The notes beneath the pieces are model-generated. The model was given only the letters and a program-made list of their open reading frames with translations, made no database searches and was not told the origin of the DNA. The position numbers and the translations under genes are program-made. From Kalmusia sp. IMI 367209 (Eukaryota; Ascomycota; Dothideomycetes; Pleosporales; Didymosphaeriaceae), in contig JAPEUQ010000002.1 of NCBI GenBank assembly GCA_027946365.1, positions 124,001 through 188,000 on the forward strand: a stretch of 64,000 bases of DNA. The letters run 5' to 3'. Shown here one piece after another: positions 53,595 through 64,000 of this stretch (its first letter is position 1; each line of letters begins with the position of its first letter).

Positions 53595-55581
53595 CTATTC
53601 CTCTGCCAACTCCTGTAAAATCACATCGGTAGCTTTCTCACTAATCATCATCGTCGGCAACACTGGGAATGCTATTCAACGTCAGCTCTGTCTTTCCTTC
53701 CTTTCGCCCCTCAAAAGAATGACTTACCACCAGGCACCTTCGGAAACGAACTCGCATCCACAACCCTCAGCCCGCTAACCTTCCTCACTTTGAACTCGCT
53801 ATCCAGCACAGCGAAGCGGTCGTCGTCGGCCCCGATCCGAGCACTACTCGACGCATGATGACTGTACGCCTGCTCCTTGATATACGTCTTCTGCGTCGAT
53901 ACCGTGCAATTCTGTTTCCCGACCGTCCCCTCACAAGGGTGCTGTTCTTCGAACGGAGCGAGAGAGTTCGGCTCCGATGCATTGACTTTAGACAGCCACG
54001 ATCTCACCCACTGCACGCCCTCGTATATGGCCGTCAGATCCTCGTCGGCCCCGTCCTTGAAAAAGTTTAGATTGATGACGGGAACGTCGCGCGGGTTCGT
54101 AGACTGCAATTCGATTGTGCCCGCCTGGCTTTTAGGATTCATGTGCACGAGCGCACACTCGTACTCTCGTGGCCCGTAATCGTGCGTAAAATCTGGCGGG
54201 ATGTTCGGGAAGCCCGGCCAGAACCCCTCGAAGGCGAAGTTGCCGCACCACATGTATATGTCTCTAATCTTGCCGACGCTGCTCTTGAAAAAGTTGGGGA
54301 AGATGTTCTGACCGACGTTGACGGAGCGGCGGGCGAGCGAGAGGATGCCCGCTTCGTAGTTATCTGCGACTTGCTGGCCAACACCGGGCAGATCTGCGAC
54401 GAGTGGGATGGAGAATTTGCGGAGGTGGGCGCGGGGCCCGATGCCTGAGAGCAGGAGGAGCTGCGGTGTGTTGAAGGCGCCGCCGGATATGATTACCTCT
54501 CGTGAAGCATATACTTTCCCTGGTTTTCCGGTGTCGCTAGCTTTAGATCGTGGATCTGCACTGTAGAGAGATTTCCCCTGCAAATATTCTATACCGATGG
54601 CTTCGGGCTTACGTGCATTGGTGCCAGATGTAGAGAATATGATTTTGGTAGCGAGAGTGTCGAGGGAGAGGGTGAGTGGGTACTTGTTTTCGGCCACGGT
54701 GTCGCGGACGTAGTATCCTGGCGAGGAGCGGCGGCCGTTCGGGTTGATGTGGCTTACGCCGCCGAAGGGACCGACAAGATTGTCACGGTTCGGTTGATTA
54801 CCATTCATATCACGAGTGAGTAGGCTTGGGGTGTCGGCTGCCTTGTAGCCAGCCGCTTGAGCGGCGAGCGTAGTCAATTCTTTTGCATCTTCAAAGCCAG
54901 AATATCCAGAGTCGAGCATAGTGGTATCGAGCCATCCCTCGTGTCCGTGCGTGTAGGTGCTGTTGTAGTGTGCTTTTTCGAGTTTGACGAGATATTTGCG
55001 CATATTTGATGCTGACCATGAGTCGTCACCGGTCGTTTCGGCGATGTCGTCCCAGTCGACATCGTTGGGGTTCTACATCACCAATATAAGCAGATCAATA
55101 TCTACGGGGGGGCGTGCACTCTCACCATGGTCAAACACCCATTGTGCATAGCACATCCTCCCAGTGTTCCAGCACGAGGATAGTATATCCCTAGTGGTTT
55201 CGCTCCTGCTGGTGGCTCAACACCAACATAGAACCCTCCGTCTGTCTTCCTCCATGTTCGATGCAGATACCGAGCTTCGCGAGCTACATCATCCGAGTGC
55301 TTGACGAAGAAGTCCCATCTCGTTGCTGGGTCATTGCCCGCAGCATTGAAGTTGACCCACTGCGAAACATTCACATTCTCCGTCTGATCATCTCCAGCTT
55401 CAAGGAGTAATACTGAATGCCCAGCTCTTGCAAGGTTAGCTGCGAGAGGGCCACCTCCGGGTCCAGTCCCGACCACAATGTACTCATAAGTCTTGTTGTT
55501 GATATCCAACGGAGCTGCAGAGGACAAACCGAGTAATGCCACATAGGCAAGACAAGATACAAATGACAAGAGAGAAGCCAT
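53595..55581 (-). CDS. Secreted GMC oxidoreductase (AA3-like)
   Basis: Exons in transcript order: 55581-55126, 55072-53728, 53671-53595; 625 residues. The last 25 residues lie in a 77-nt third exon that is easily missed. Start at MASLLSFVSCLAYVALLGLSS, a signal peptide; an ATG 30 nt upstream is in frame. FAD-binding: YIVVGTGPGGGPLAANLA and LLLEAGDD; GMC signature 1 region PRAGTLGGCAMHNG; signature 2 region SGGAFNTPQLLLLSGIGP. C-terminal SHHASSSARIG holds the first catalytic His. The position of the second catalytic His/Asn reads KVPGAFPVLPT, with no His or Asn, as in one subgroup of fungal GMC proteins. Reaction probably oxidises an alcohol or sugar and reduces O2 or a quinone; substrate unknown. 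Confidence 0.88.
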
Positions 55582-57379
55582 TGCGAACAGCTCAGTAGTC
55601 AAAATGTACACTACAGTGACTTCCCCTCAAGGACTCTCTACGTTCTTCTTATGCCCTGACACCGCGTCCATAATTCCTGCAGCTATAATTTTTCGGATAT
55701 TGGAGATGCTGCACGTCGTACGGCCCCCTGTATTTAGGGCTGTTCTCGCCATGCCGGTAGATCAATTAATACCTTTCAGCCGGGCGGGCTTAACCAATCG
55801 CACCACATCAGCGAATTCTTGGCATCTTTGATTGATGGTCGTTCGTCGTACTGCGCGTGCGCCGAGGAGAGCGTTCCTGGTTGCTTACGCCCCGCCATCT
55901 CGGTTGGAGGACTGATCGGTGTGGATAATGCTGCGTCCATGGCTCGCAGAAAAAGCTTCATGCTGGATGCACAGTGACTGTATGAAGAAAACGCGTAGCG
56001 CTTACTTGAACCGGGTTCTTCTGATGAATCCGATGCGATATCTCCTTGATATATTGGGGCTAGAGTATGGTGTGCATTACAATGTCACTCCTGATATAGC
56101 CCGGGAAGAGCTCAGGGTCAAATGCAGTGGCGGGTGTCAGCACCTTTTACGGATTTGAGCGGACGCGGTAATACGGAAGGAACGCGGGCATTTGCATAGA
56201 CGAAACACATGCAGTGGAAGGACAATCAGCGAAATTAATTGAGGAAGGTCTTTTGAAGCCTTTTTTCCCAGGAAGACCAATTGTGAAAAAGTGGGTTGCA
56301 TGTTGTTGAGCTCGATGGCGTGTGGGGTCACAACCACCCCACCTATCGCTTGTAAGCTTGTAGCTTATTTCGACCACTGCACACATGCTCGGTCATAGAA
56401 AATAAAAGAGCTTGTGGAAAATGATGGAGGAGACTCGAATTTCCATCGAAAGCAGAGGCGGCAATATCAAGCTGCTTCCATGTGATCGCGATCCGGAATG
56501 ATATTTGAGACTGCTAGTTATATGGAGCAATCTGCCAGTGCTGTCGAAGCGTGAAAATGCCCAGCACCGAATTCATCACCAGTCCCTAGATAATCAAGTA
56601 AAGTGAACCATCGCAGGGTCTGATCCAGGTATCGTGAGAAGTGTCAATCAAATAGCTCAGCTTGAACGCCGCCAGCTAACTCAATCTATCAGCCACTTAC
56701 TACTCAAGAACGCTTAAGCATCACAGACTCGATGACCAGCTTCAATATTGCGACCTTCATCACCATCCCGGCTAGCTCTCACCGTCCCTTCTCTCCTTCA
56801 AGCGGAGCAAGTCGCTCGACTCACTTTAATTTCTTATGACATTAGGTAGCATTCGTAAATGGCTTTTTAGTCAATAAATCGCTCTAGTCATGGTATGAAA
56901 AGCAACAGCGTGCATTCGATGGTTTTTGGTGCAATCTCAAGCTATAAAGAGGGACGTACTGCAAGAAGGAAGCCGCTCAGTCTATCTGCATATTGCAAAC
57001 GGACAAGGACTAGCAACGCACGACATCACGTTCACGAGTACAGGAAGACAGGAATACCCATGAAGCTAGAAGGGCTGTCAAATTTCTCTGTTATCCACGA
57101 TAGCATAAGAAACACTATGTCACGATGAACAGTATTCTGTTCTCATCACCTCAGTCCCCGCTCGCATCCATATACCGACAGGCCGTAACAAATCAGTCCA
57201 ATACCAAGCCCAGTATTGCGACCAACAGTGCGCAAACAAACATTGATACTGTTTCTAGCCGACGCCTCCTGACCCATATGACAGGGAAAGCCGCTAGCTA
57301 GACCATGTAGCAATTGCCCGCCTGTTCTACATGTCAGCTATCTCTACCGATCATCTGAGCGTGCAGCACGCAAGTATAC
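55582..57379. other. Gene-free stretch
   Basis: 1.8 kb with only short frames of random composition. I see no RNA gene or repeat. It contains the promoter of the GMC gene at its left end. Confidence 0.45.
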
Positions 57380-57695
57380 CTAAGCACATCCACGCGAGCA
57401 TCCACAGTCCGACTTGGTGTTCATCAGCCGACAGCAGCCCGCAAACCCCGCAAGCCGGTTGCTAATGCTATGCGCAGGGCAATCGTGAGCGCGGCCATCC
57501 TAGATATCGGCATCAGTAGACGTTCCTAGCGAAGCTTGTGCTGTATAGAATAATGCAAGAGATGCTCACCCAAGCGCCGCCCCAGAGTCCGCAGCAGGTG
57601 GAGGAGAATGTCTCCACGTGATGCCCATCTTGCATGCACTTGCACGCCGAAGCGGAGGCTGCGAAGAGAGCCGTGAAGAGAGCGAGGACACGCAT
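57380..57695 (-). CDS. Small secreted cysteine-rich protein (81 residues), effector-like
   Basis: Two exons in transcript order, 57695-57570 and 57499-57380, joined in phase 0 through an intron with GTGAGC donor, CTACTGAT branch and CTAG end. Signal peptide MRVLALFTALFAASASA, leaving a ~64-residue mature protein with 10 Cys: CKC at its N-terminus, CC at 34-35, C49, CC at 64-65, then C74, C76 and C80. The C-x-C...CC...C...FAGCC...SDC order recurs in small secreted proteins of many filamentous ascomycetes. No enzymatic motif. It is probably disulfide-bonded and apoplastic. Reading without the intron gives a 60-residue form ending in a hydrophobic tail, which is less convincing. Role in a host is inference only. 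Confidence 0.75.
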
Positions 57696-58434
57696 CTTGA
57701 ATGTCCGGTTTGATTTGTGGATTTTGGTAGTCAAGAGTGGGCCGAAGTAGAGATTAGGCTTGAGTGAGAAGTGGAGAAGAACCGAGGAGAGGGTGGTAGT
57801 GATAATGTGATGGGTTTATATACAGAGAGCAGTACGCAGTGACATGGTCGGAGCTCAGAAGTGACGTCAGGGACGAGTTGTTGAGGGTAAAGGTAGTGTA
57901 AGGCGTTGAGTGGTGCAAAGAGGTGGATGGTAGTCATCACGTGCGGCGTATATAGCAGCGGAAGCGTTGACTACATATCGGTAAGATCGAGAGAGATCTA
58001 ATTTTTGGCTCATCAACTTACTATGAAATTTAGAAAGCATGGAACAAGACAGAATAGGGCAGTGTGGAGGGTTATAGGAGTCGGACTTAGAGCTTTGAGT
58101 GGAAGTGACTGTGAAAGCAGCAGCAGATGACCTCCAAAACGAATTCAAAAAGTCTCCGGGCATAAATTACTGTGTTAAAGTATAACATGTGCACTAGGTA
58201 CAAGAAGTACTCAAGAGTGGGCACAGACCTTCACTATAGCGCCTCGTTTAGTGTGGATTTGGTGTGTATGACGAGTAGACAACCGAACCTTATACAGTAG
58301 ATCCAACGAATAAGCCCAGCAGCGGAAAATAGGAGCTCGAATAGATCAAACACATAGTTCCATCTCTAACCAGCTCTTCGTCATTTTGATTTTGTCTACA
58401 TTAATCATGCGTCATCTACATCATCATGGTACCT
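57696..58434. other. Upstream region of the Cys-rich protein gene
   Basis: About 0.7 kb between two minus-strand genes. No recognisable coding or RNA feature. Confidence 0.4.
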
Positions 58435-59424
58435 CTAATGCTCATGTCCACAATTATACCCAAACGCCCTCCTCGCCCTCCTGGCCTCCACCATCCAATC
58501 CTCAAGCCTCACCTCACCCCTCTTAGCCACCTTCCCGAAATCCGCCGTCCTATACCCGCCCGTCTCCCCTCCAACGATCAAATCCAACCAAGCCGCTAGC
58601 CTCACTCCCGCCTTCGCAATCTGCCTCGTGATGATCGGAATGGCAGAGTCATAATACGCCCCGCTCAACTCCTTGCCCTCCACCGCCTCCTGCCCGTCTG
58701 GCAACACCGTGGTGCAAACAAACGAGTTCGCATCATTGGCCCATACCATTGCGCTCCCCACCGGATCGCTGATTTCGATGCCATCAAGCCACGACTTGCG
58801 CTGATTAGCATACTTCCCGCTCTGCACATCGACCACGAGCTCGGCGGCCCACTCCCGCGCGTCCTGGAGCGAGTACCCGCCGATCAGCTTCTCGGGGATG
58901 TTGGAGTCCCAGATGTGGTGCAGGTTGGTCACGGTGCCGTTGAACGTGACATTGATGCCGTTGCCGCCGATCTCGAGGTTCTCCACATGCAGTGGCTGGT
59001 GGATGTCGCCGAGGAAATGGATCACCCACTTGAGGGCCTTCTGGCGCTCCGTGACTGAAACGTTGGTGGCGGCTACGCGCGAGGTGTAGTTCGCGATGGC
59101 GGAGACGATGCAGCCTTCCTCGGGGCAATCACGCTCGAAGTCGACGTTGCATGATGCGGGTGGGTCATCCAGGGCGTCAATGTAGTGGAGAGGGGCAGAG
59201 AAGGAACCCTCGGCGGTGTAGCGGTAGGAGTCGGCCCATGTAGCTACGTTGGCGAGGTATGCATCTGAAGAGTCGTTGAGGAGGGCCTTGGCAAAAGCGG
59301 CGGTCTTGTTTGAGACGAAGGACTGCGCGATGAAAGCTACGGTGTCATGGCCCAATGTCCCCCATGCGACTGTGGGCGAGATCAAAGGGATGACCGCGAA
59401 AAGGACTGACTTCGATACTGCCAT
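58435..59424 (-). CDS. Secreted S1/P1-type zinc nuclease
   Basis: 329 residues, single exon, start at MAVSKSVLF (the frame is open further to 59490). The signal peptide ends at TVA, giving a mature N-terminal Trp (W-GTLGHDTVAFIA), which in P1/S1 nucleases ligates zinc through its amino group. The zinc-site residues appear in order: the first His (TLGHD), ATWAD, HYIDALDD, VIHFLGDIHQPLHVE and NLHHIWDSNI. Cys pairs (CNVDFERDC, EEGC) and several N-glycosylation sites fit a secreted enzyme. It cleaves single-stranded DNA and RNA and 3'-phosphomonoesters, serving extracellular nucleotide scavenging. The length and lack of a C-terminal hydrophobic tail are typical. Confidence 0.94.
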   Translation of the reverse strand: MAVSKSVLFAVIPLISPTVAWGTLGHDTVAFIAQSFVSNKTAAFAKALLNDSSDAYLANVATWADSYRYTAEGSFSAPLHYIDALDDPPASCNVDFERDCPEEGCIVSAIANYTSRVAATNVSVTERQKALKWVIHFLGDIHQPLHVENLEIGGNGINVTFNGTVTNLHHIWDSNIPEKLIGGYSLQDAREWAAELVVDVQSGKYANQRKSWLDGIEISDPVGSAMVWANDANSFVCTTVLPDGQEAVEGKELSGAYYDSAIPIITRQIAKAGVRLAAWLDLIVGGETGGYRTADFGKVAKRGEVRLEDWMVEARRARRAFGYNCGHEH

Positions 59425-59919
59425 GGTGAATGGGGCGAAGCGGGATGGGACCTGGGACGGAAGTGAGGATGTTCCTGAGGAACCAAGCATCTAGGGAGAG
59501 GGCAAGATATATGAAGATCTGAGGCGTGCCTATCAAACATTCGGCCTTCGCCGTCGCCATCAAGCGTAGCCATCGCCACAAAGCTCCATAGACCCACCAG
59601 ATAGACGCGGGTGACTAACCCAGATAGGCAGGCACTCTACCGAACACCGGGATACAGCCCAGACAGAGCAGGTCGCGAGGCACCCTGATTGGACAATCGC
59701 CCTGAAACATGGACTGGGTGCGGAAATGGAGATAATCACAGACGGGGAACCAATGTCAATGCGAAGTGGACTATGTACCTGCATGATATGTACGCGATGC
59801 TTCTCGCTTGAATCTGAGTCTATAGAAGGATAGATGGGGTATCATAAATATGCGCTCATCGTTATTTCAGACGCCTTGGTCTATGCATGATGTGTCTACT
59901 ATCGTGGCACAAACATGTG
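59425..59919. other. Intergenic, nuclease promoter and Derlin 3' end
   Basis: About 0.5 kb; nothing further recognised. Confidence 0.4.
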
Positions 59920-60767
59920 TTATGTTTGTGCGGCGGTGTCTTCAACGGGCTGGTCAGCGAGGCCATCCGTCTCAGTCGTTTCTGGGGCTGGAGGCGGACC
60001 CTCGAAGAGGCGGACCCACCACGTGGGAGGGTCCAGAGGGCTGTGGCCGTGGTGCAGCGGTGGATACACATCGTTGAAGAAATACCAGACTGAGAACGGT
60101 TAGCAGGGCGCTTATGACTGGCTCCGCGACCAACATACTGTGACCGACTACGATGCCACACATCTCATCCTTGGGTACGGTTCCGTGCATGATCAGCGAA
60201 AAGCAGAGAAGCACCCAGGGAAGGTACGGTGCCTTGAAGACAAACACCCCCAAGAAGCTCAGCATGGTATCGGGGTTCTTGCGACTCCAAATGTAAACTA
60301 GGGTACTTGACAAAGCCGAGCCCAAGAACGCCATAGACAGCATCGGAGCCATGCATAGGAGCAGCGTTGAAGCGAATGTGAGGAGCCACGAAAAGTGGGC
60401 TGGCGACCGTCCGGGACGACTCTTCGAGAAGGCGCGAGTACCGCTGGAGGAAGAATATGTGGTAGAGGAGATCGAGGCTAAAGGGACCGAAGTAGAAGAA
60501 GGTAGTTATGAGGCGCCAATACTACGTCGCTTGTTAGTATACGATTGCGCCAGAGTTTCGGTCATGGTGACCTACCTGACTCCTCACGAAGACGGTCCGG
60601 AAGCTGTAGAAGAGCTGAAAGGGCGACAAGATGTGGCACTGAACCAACACGCTTGCGCTCAGCGCAGCCGTCATCCACCATCGCGTGCACACGGGCATTT
60701 CGTAGAACCACTGCTCAAGCGGGAATTGGCCCATCATGCCGTCGCCGCCGGGCAGCACGTTCGCCAT
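59920..60767 (-). CDS. Derlin (Der1-like ER-associated degradation protein), frame broken once
   Basis: Exons in transcript order: 60767-60576, 60521-60139, 60089-59920; introns start GTAGGT and GTATGT. Four or more membrane segments. Derlin signatures: PVCTRWWMTAALSASVL, FRTVF, the WRLITTFFYFG motif straight after intron 1, LLYHIFFLQRYSRLLEE, and GH-IWYFFNDVYPPLHHGH at the end. The GxxxG-like rhomboid core lies in between. Exon 2 holds one base too many: at the CCC run 60413-60415 the frame jumps from LEESS to GRSPAHFSW. With the extra base discounted the gene would be 247 residues. Derlins form the ERAD retrotranslocation channel with Hrd1. A broken copy of so conserved a gene is surprising and points to sequence error. 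Divergent from CENP-A. Confidence 0.85.
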
Positions 60768-61427
60768 GGTGGAGGCGGCTCGTCGACCGTCGTCGGGGAA
60801 GGGTGATTGATTCTTAGGTAGTGTCGCGTGTGGGCGGGTCGAGGGATAGAAAAGAGAGCGTTAGGTCCGGTGTACAGTTCTGAGAAAAAGGACAGCTGTA
60901 TACAAGACCCACGGTCACAAATCAGTCACCCACGCGGTCGGCAAGCAAGCGGAAGCATCGACGCTTCTGGCTACGTAACAAGTCCGATTGCGCCGCATCA
61001 GCCGCCAAGAGATTAGATCAGCAGATCCATCTAATCTAATCTCATCGCAGAGCTCCAGGTCCCGTGACTGCGGGCGGAGGAAGCAGCTCCCAGCCACACC
61101 AGCCCCCTCCATTCCTATACTGTAACCAACATGAGGGATACGCCTTAGCAAGTTCAGCTATCGTCTGTCTTGTCGCTCGATCCCTTCCTTCCCTATTTTT
61201 AATAGCTCTATCTTGCACCACCAGAAGCGCTCAATTGCGCTGTTGTTAGCAAAACCCTACGCGACATACTCGCGTTGCCGCGGTGCAAACGCGACTCTCA
61301 ACCACCCGGAAGAGACATACCTACCCACAGCGCATCCGCAAATCTGGCTGACTCCGGTTGCTGCCCCTCGAAGTCTTTGAGCATCGATTCGTTTGCAGTT
61401 TTCAAATTGCCGTGTTAGCAATAAGCA
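60768..61427. other. Divergent promoter region Derlin/CENP-A
   Basis: 660 bp between the two starts. ATCTAATCT is repeated near 61029-61042. No other feature. Confidence 0.4.
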
Positions 61428-61996
61428 ATGCCGCCCAAGGGCCCTGTCAGGAAAAATACAGCGCGACCGACGCGTGGAGGAGGAGTTGGATCGCGGGGAG
61501 GGCGCAGAAGCAGTGGTGCGAGACGAGAGTCAGGCACACGAGGTACATTCGGCAAATGACCTGATTTTGCGCACCGCATGCTGATGGAATCGTAGCTGGT
61601 GATCCCGGACCCGCACCGAAGGCGAAAAGACGTTACAAGCCTGGCACCGTTGCGCTCAAAGAGATCAGGAAATTCCAAAGAACGACCGAGCTCCTCCTGC
61701 TCAGAGCGCCTTTCCAGCGCTTGGTGAGTAACCGTCTAAACAGGACCTGTGGCCTGGAGCGTGCGCTGACATTTCAATAGGTCCGAGAGATTTGCCAGAG
61801 CGTCACAACTGCGGACGGTCCCAACAGATGGCAGAGTCAGGCCATAGGCGCGCTTCAGGAAGCTACGGAAGCCTTCCTTGTGAGCCTGTTTCATGACGCG
61901 AATCTATGCGCCATACATGCGAAGCGCGTCACAATCCAACAGAAGGACATCCAGCTCGCCCGACGATTACGCGCCGCCTGGGGAATACCGGTCTGA
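61428..61996 (+). CDS. cenpA: Centromeric histone H3 variant CENP-A (CenH3/Cse4)
   Basis: Exons 61428-61542, 61596-61723, 61781-61996; 152 residues. The N-tail ([19 protein letters not shown]...) is Arg/Gly-rich and lacks the canonical ARTKQTARK start. The histone fold begins at [29 protein letters not shown] and ends with [19 protein letters not shown]. Two features separate it from H3: loop 1 is longer ([14 protein letters not shown], where H3 has KTDLRFQSSAI), with the CENP-A-type Trp; and helix 2 has EATEAFL rather than ESVEAYL. The C-terminus (AAWGIPV) also departs from H3's RGERA. The protein replaces H3 in centromeric nucleosomes and recruits the kinetochore. Easily missed because no exon exceeds 72 codons. 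Confidence 0.93.
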
Positions 61997-63150
61997 GGGA
62001 AGTTACGATCGCATTTCGATTTCCATTCTGGTACGAGTCTAGGACTGCATGCGGGAAGGAGAAGCATAGTCTCTTGGGAAAACATTGGCAAGAGCCATGA
62101 CGGCGTTGTCGGCGTGGCGTTCAATGGCGTGGAAATCATTGTCGAAGACCACTTTGGTCTGTTGGGCTGTTGCTATACCCATTAGTTTTCTTTATTTTGT
62201 GTAAACGACGTATGTACTCTACACAATAATTCAAAATATTCTCAACATGTATGAGCGTGATCCACACTCTCCCTTTGTTGAGTATCTCGAGCTATCACAC
62301 TTACCCATTTCACTCAGTCCCCCCTTTGCCTACTCTACATCAACCCCTATGCCCACCCCCGTGGACCCTAGAATACCTTCGCACAGCTTTCCTCCCTCTA
62401 AGTAGTGTCTATCCTCCCCCCGACTAGTATCTATTCTGCAACCAACCCAATTGGACCACGCTCGAAATTGAAATGGTAGTTCTTATATGTTAGTCGCGAG
62501 CGCTTGAAATGGGTATCCTACAAACGCATACGCCTAGTTCAGCACTCGACGAGAGGTCCGGATTTGGGTCTTGATTTACTCAAGTCGTCGCAAGGAGTCA
62601 TACAAAAGGAAGAGTTTACGGTAGCGAGTTTTCCGAATAGTAGCGATCCATGTAGTTCATGATTACATTCAGTTGCAATGATAGTTGGTCCTAGCTACTA
62701 GTATAGTAGCTAAGTAGATTCATGCTTTCATTGACAGATTTTACATCGTATTGAATGATTTACCTGGTTAATAAGTAGCTTTTGGCCCATGGTACGATAC
62801 AGAGAAAGAAAGCAGTAGAGGAATGAACGACCCCTCATCTCGTCTAGCTATAGATCGAGGGAAATTTATTCCATTGCATGTATCACTACACGTAGTTATC
62901 GAAGTGGTGGAAAGTCTTACTGGCCGTATATCTAAATTTAAGACCCATTTTCCACTGCGACTCGCCAACCAATCACACCCAACGACCCATCTCCACCCAC
63001 TCTCCACTTGCACTGCATTCCTTAGCGCGAACGAGGAGTCGAAGCTGACAGAGCCTGAAGGCACCTGAGAAGTCAGACGCTTTCATCTGCGAGCCGAAAT
63101 CGCAGGACTACGCACGCACTCGATAAGATGATATATTCTGAAATGAAAAG

Positions 63151-63175
63151 CACATACACACACACATATATATAC
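63151..63175. repeat. CA/TA microsatellite
   Basis: A short (CA)n run passes into (TA)n: CACACACACATATATATAC. Confidence 0.8.
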
Positions 63176-63315
63176 TAGATTGTAATCTTCTATATCTGAA
63201 TTTCCTATACGTTTAAAAACCCGTTGATTTAGAATTCGTCCACAGAATTGACCGGGTGTGTTAAGCTGAAGAGTCCCGATCGCGAAAGATGGCTTTACAC
63301 TGTGTAACCTCCGAC

Positions 63316-63353
63316 CTCGCTGCATCTGTTCATTCACTCGCTGCATCTGTTCA
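63316..63353. repeat. 21-bp tandem duplication
   Basis: CTCGCTGCATCTGTTCA occurs twice with period 21, at 63316 and 63337. Confidence 0.9.
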
Positions 63354-64000
63354 CGACAAGTGTTTTGGATGCTGTCCTCTGCAGGTTGAGCTGGCATAGC
63401 TCCGAATCACTCCGATATGCTACCGGGAGTGAGCTCCTATATGCACACCTTCTCAATGACTCCCAACATGGTGTATGGCTGCAGAGAGCCCGGCGCCACA
63501 TGTAATCTGTCAGGATTCATAAAAAGCACCCAGAACCCGTCATCTACCCATCTTCTTTACTCCTCATCCTTCATCTTATAGATTACCACCGCTTTCAGCG
63601 ACCTTTGGCTATTGGGCACTGTGTCAAGTCAGCATTGCTGTTGTACCTACAATAGAAGAGCATCAGGCTACTAGTAGCATATAACGTACAGATTTTCATA
63701 AGAACCCTTTCACCCTCAATGTCTCAAAGCCTTGTTGGGTTATGTGATATGCTATCCAAGCCAACAGAGTATTCAACAGGTACTAAGATTATAAGCTTAT
63801 TTTATGAAGGCAAGATGACTATTTGATATTGCAGAGGGAACCTTTCTTCGATCGTCTAGTTTGGCTTTCTAGAGTGAGTACAATGCCTTCTCCTGTCTGA
63901 TACGACCTCAAGGCTGATGTGAACGTAGCATAGCATCGCGTAACGGCATAGCTCCCGTACTCTTATCGCTTAACGCCCTATGTTAGAGTGAGGCGGATCT

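Larger units (their letters stand above)
61997..64000. other. Gene-free right end
   Basis: 2 kb downstream of CENP-A. Short frames only; two small repeats are listed separately. Nothing else recognised. Confidence 0.45.

Overview
The window is nuclear DNA of a filamentous ascomycete (Pezizomycotina; Dothideomycetes is my best guess, from inference only). The signs are short introns of about 49-70 nt with GTANGT/GTGAGT donors and CTAAC/TGAC-type branch sites, HET and NACHT proteins, and fungal secreted CAZymes. About 21 genes or gene remnants can be supported. I saw no tRNA, rRNA, CRISPR array or intact transposon.

Layout. 1-5.5 kb: 3' end of an FAD amine oxidase, a TENA/THI-4 protein, a membrane-anchored aspartic-peptidase-like protein, and a GT8 glycosyltransferase. 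5.5-30 kb: a stretch rich in self/non-self and F-box genes, with a HET remnant, an unknown gene divergent from a NACHT protein, a domesticated reverse transcriptase of the rvt family divergent from an F-box protein, a galactose oxidase (AA5_2), a second F-box protein divergent from a HET protein, a serine carboxypeptidase with two frame breaks, and an F-box pseudogene. 31-37 kb: an isolated 6-methylsalicylate-synthase-type polyketide synthase with two frame breaks and no tailoring genes beside it. 38-46 kb: zinc-finger remnant, small nuclear-type protein with a probable GC-AG intron, multi-pass membrane protein with a Cys-rich tail, and the spliceosomal cyclophilin CWC27. 46-62 kb: the lysophospholipid acyltransferase Ale1, an AA9 LPMO, a secreted Ala/Asn/Gly repeat protein, a GMC (AA3-type) oxidoreductase, a small secreted 10-Cys protein, an S1/P1 nuclease, a Derlin and the centromeric histone CENP-A. 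The last 2 kb hold no recognisable gene.

How it fits together. Housekeeping genes (cwc27, ale1, Derlin, CENP-A) are interleaved with secreted and accessory genes. Three copper/flavin redox enzymes of plant-polymer attack (AA5, AA9, AA3-type) lie within 37 kb, along with a carboxypeptidase, a nuclease and an effector-like protein, suggesting a plant-associated or saprotrophic life. Several otherwise good genes carry single-base frame breaks at short homopolymers. Because one of them is the conserved Derlin, at least some may be sequence errors rather than true gene decay.
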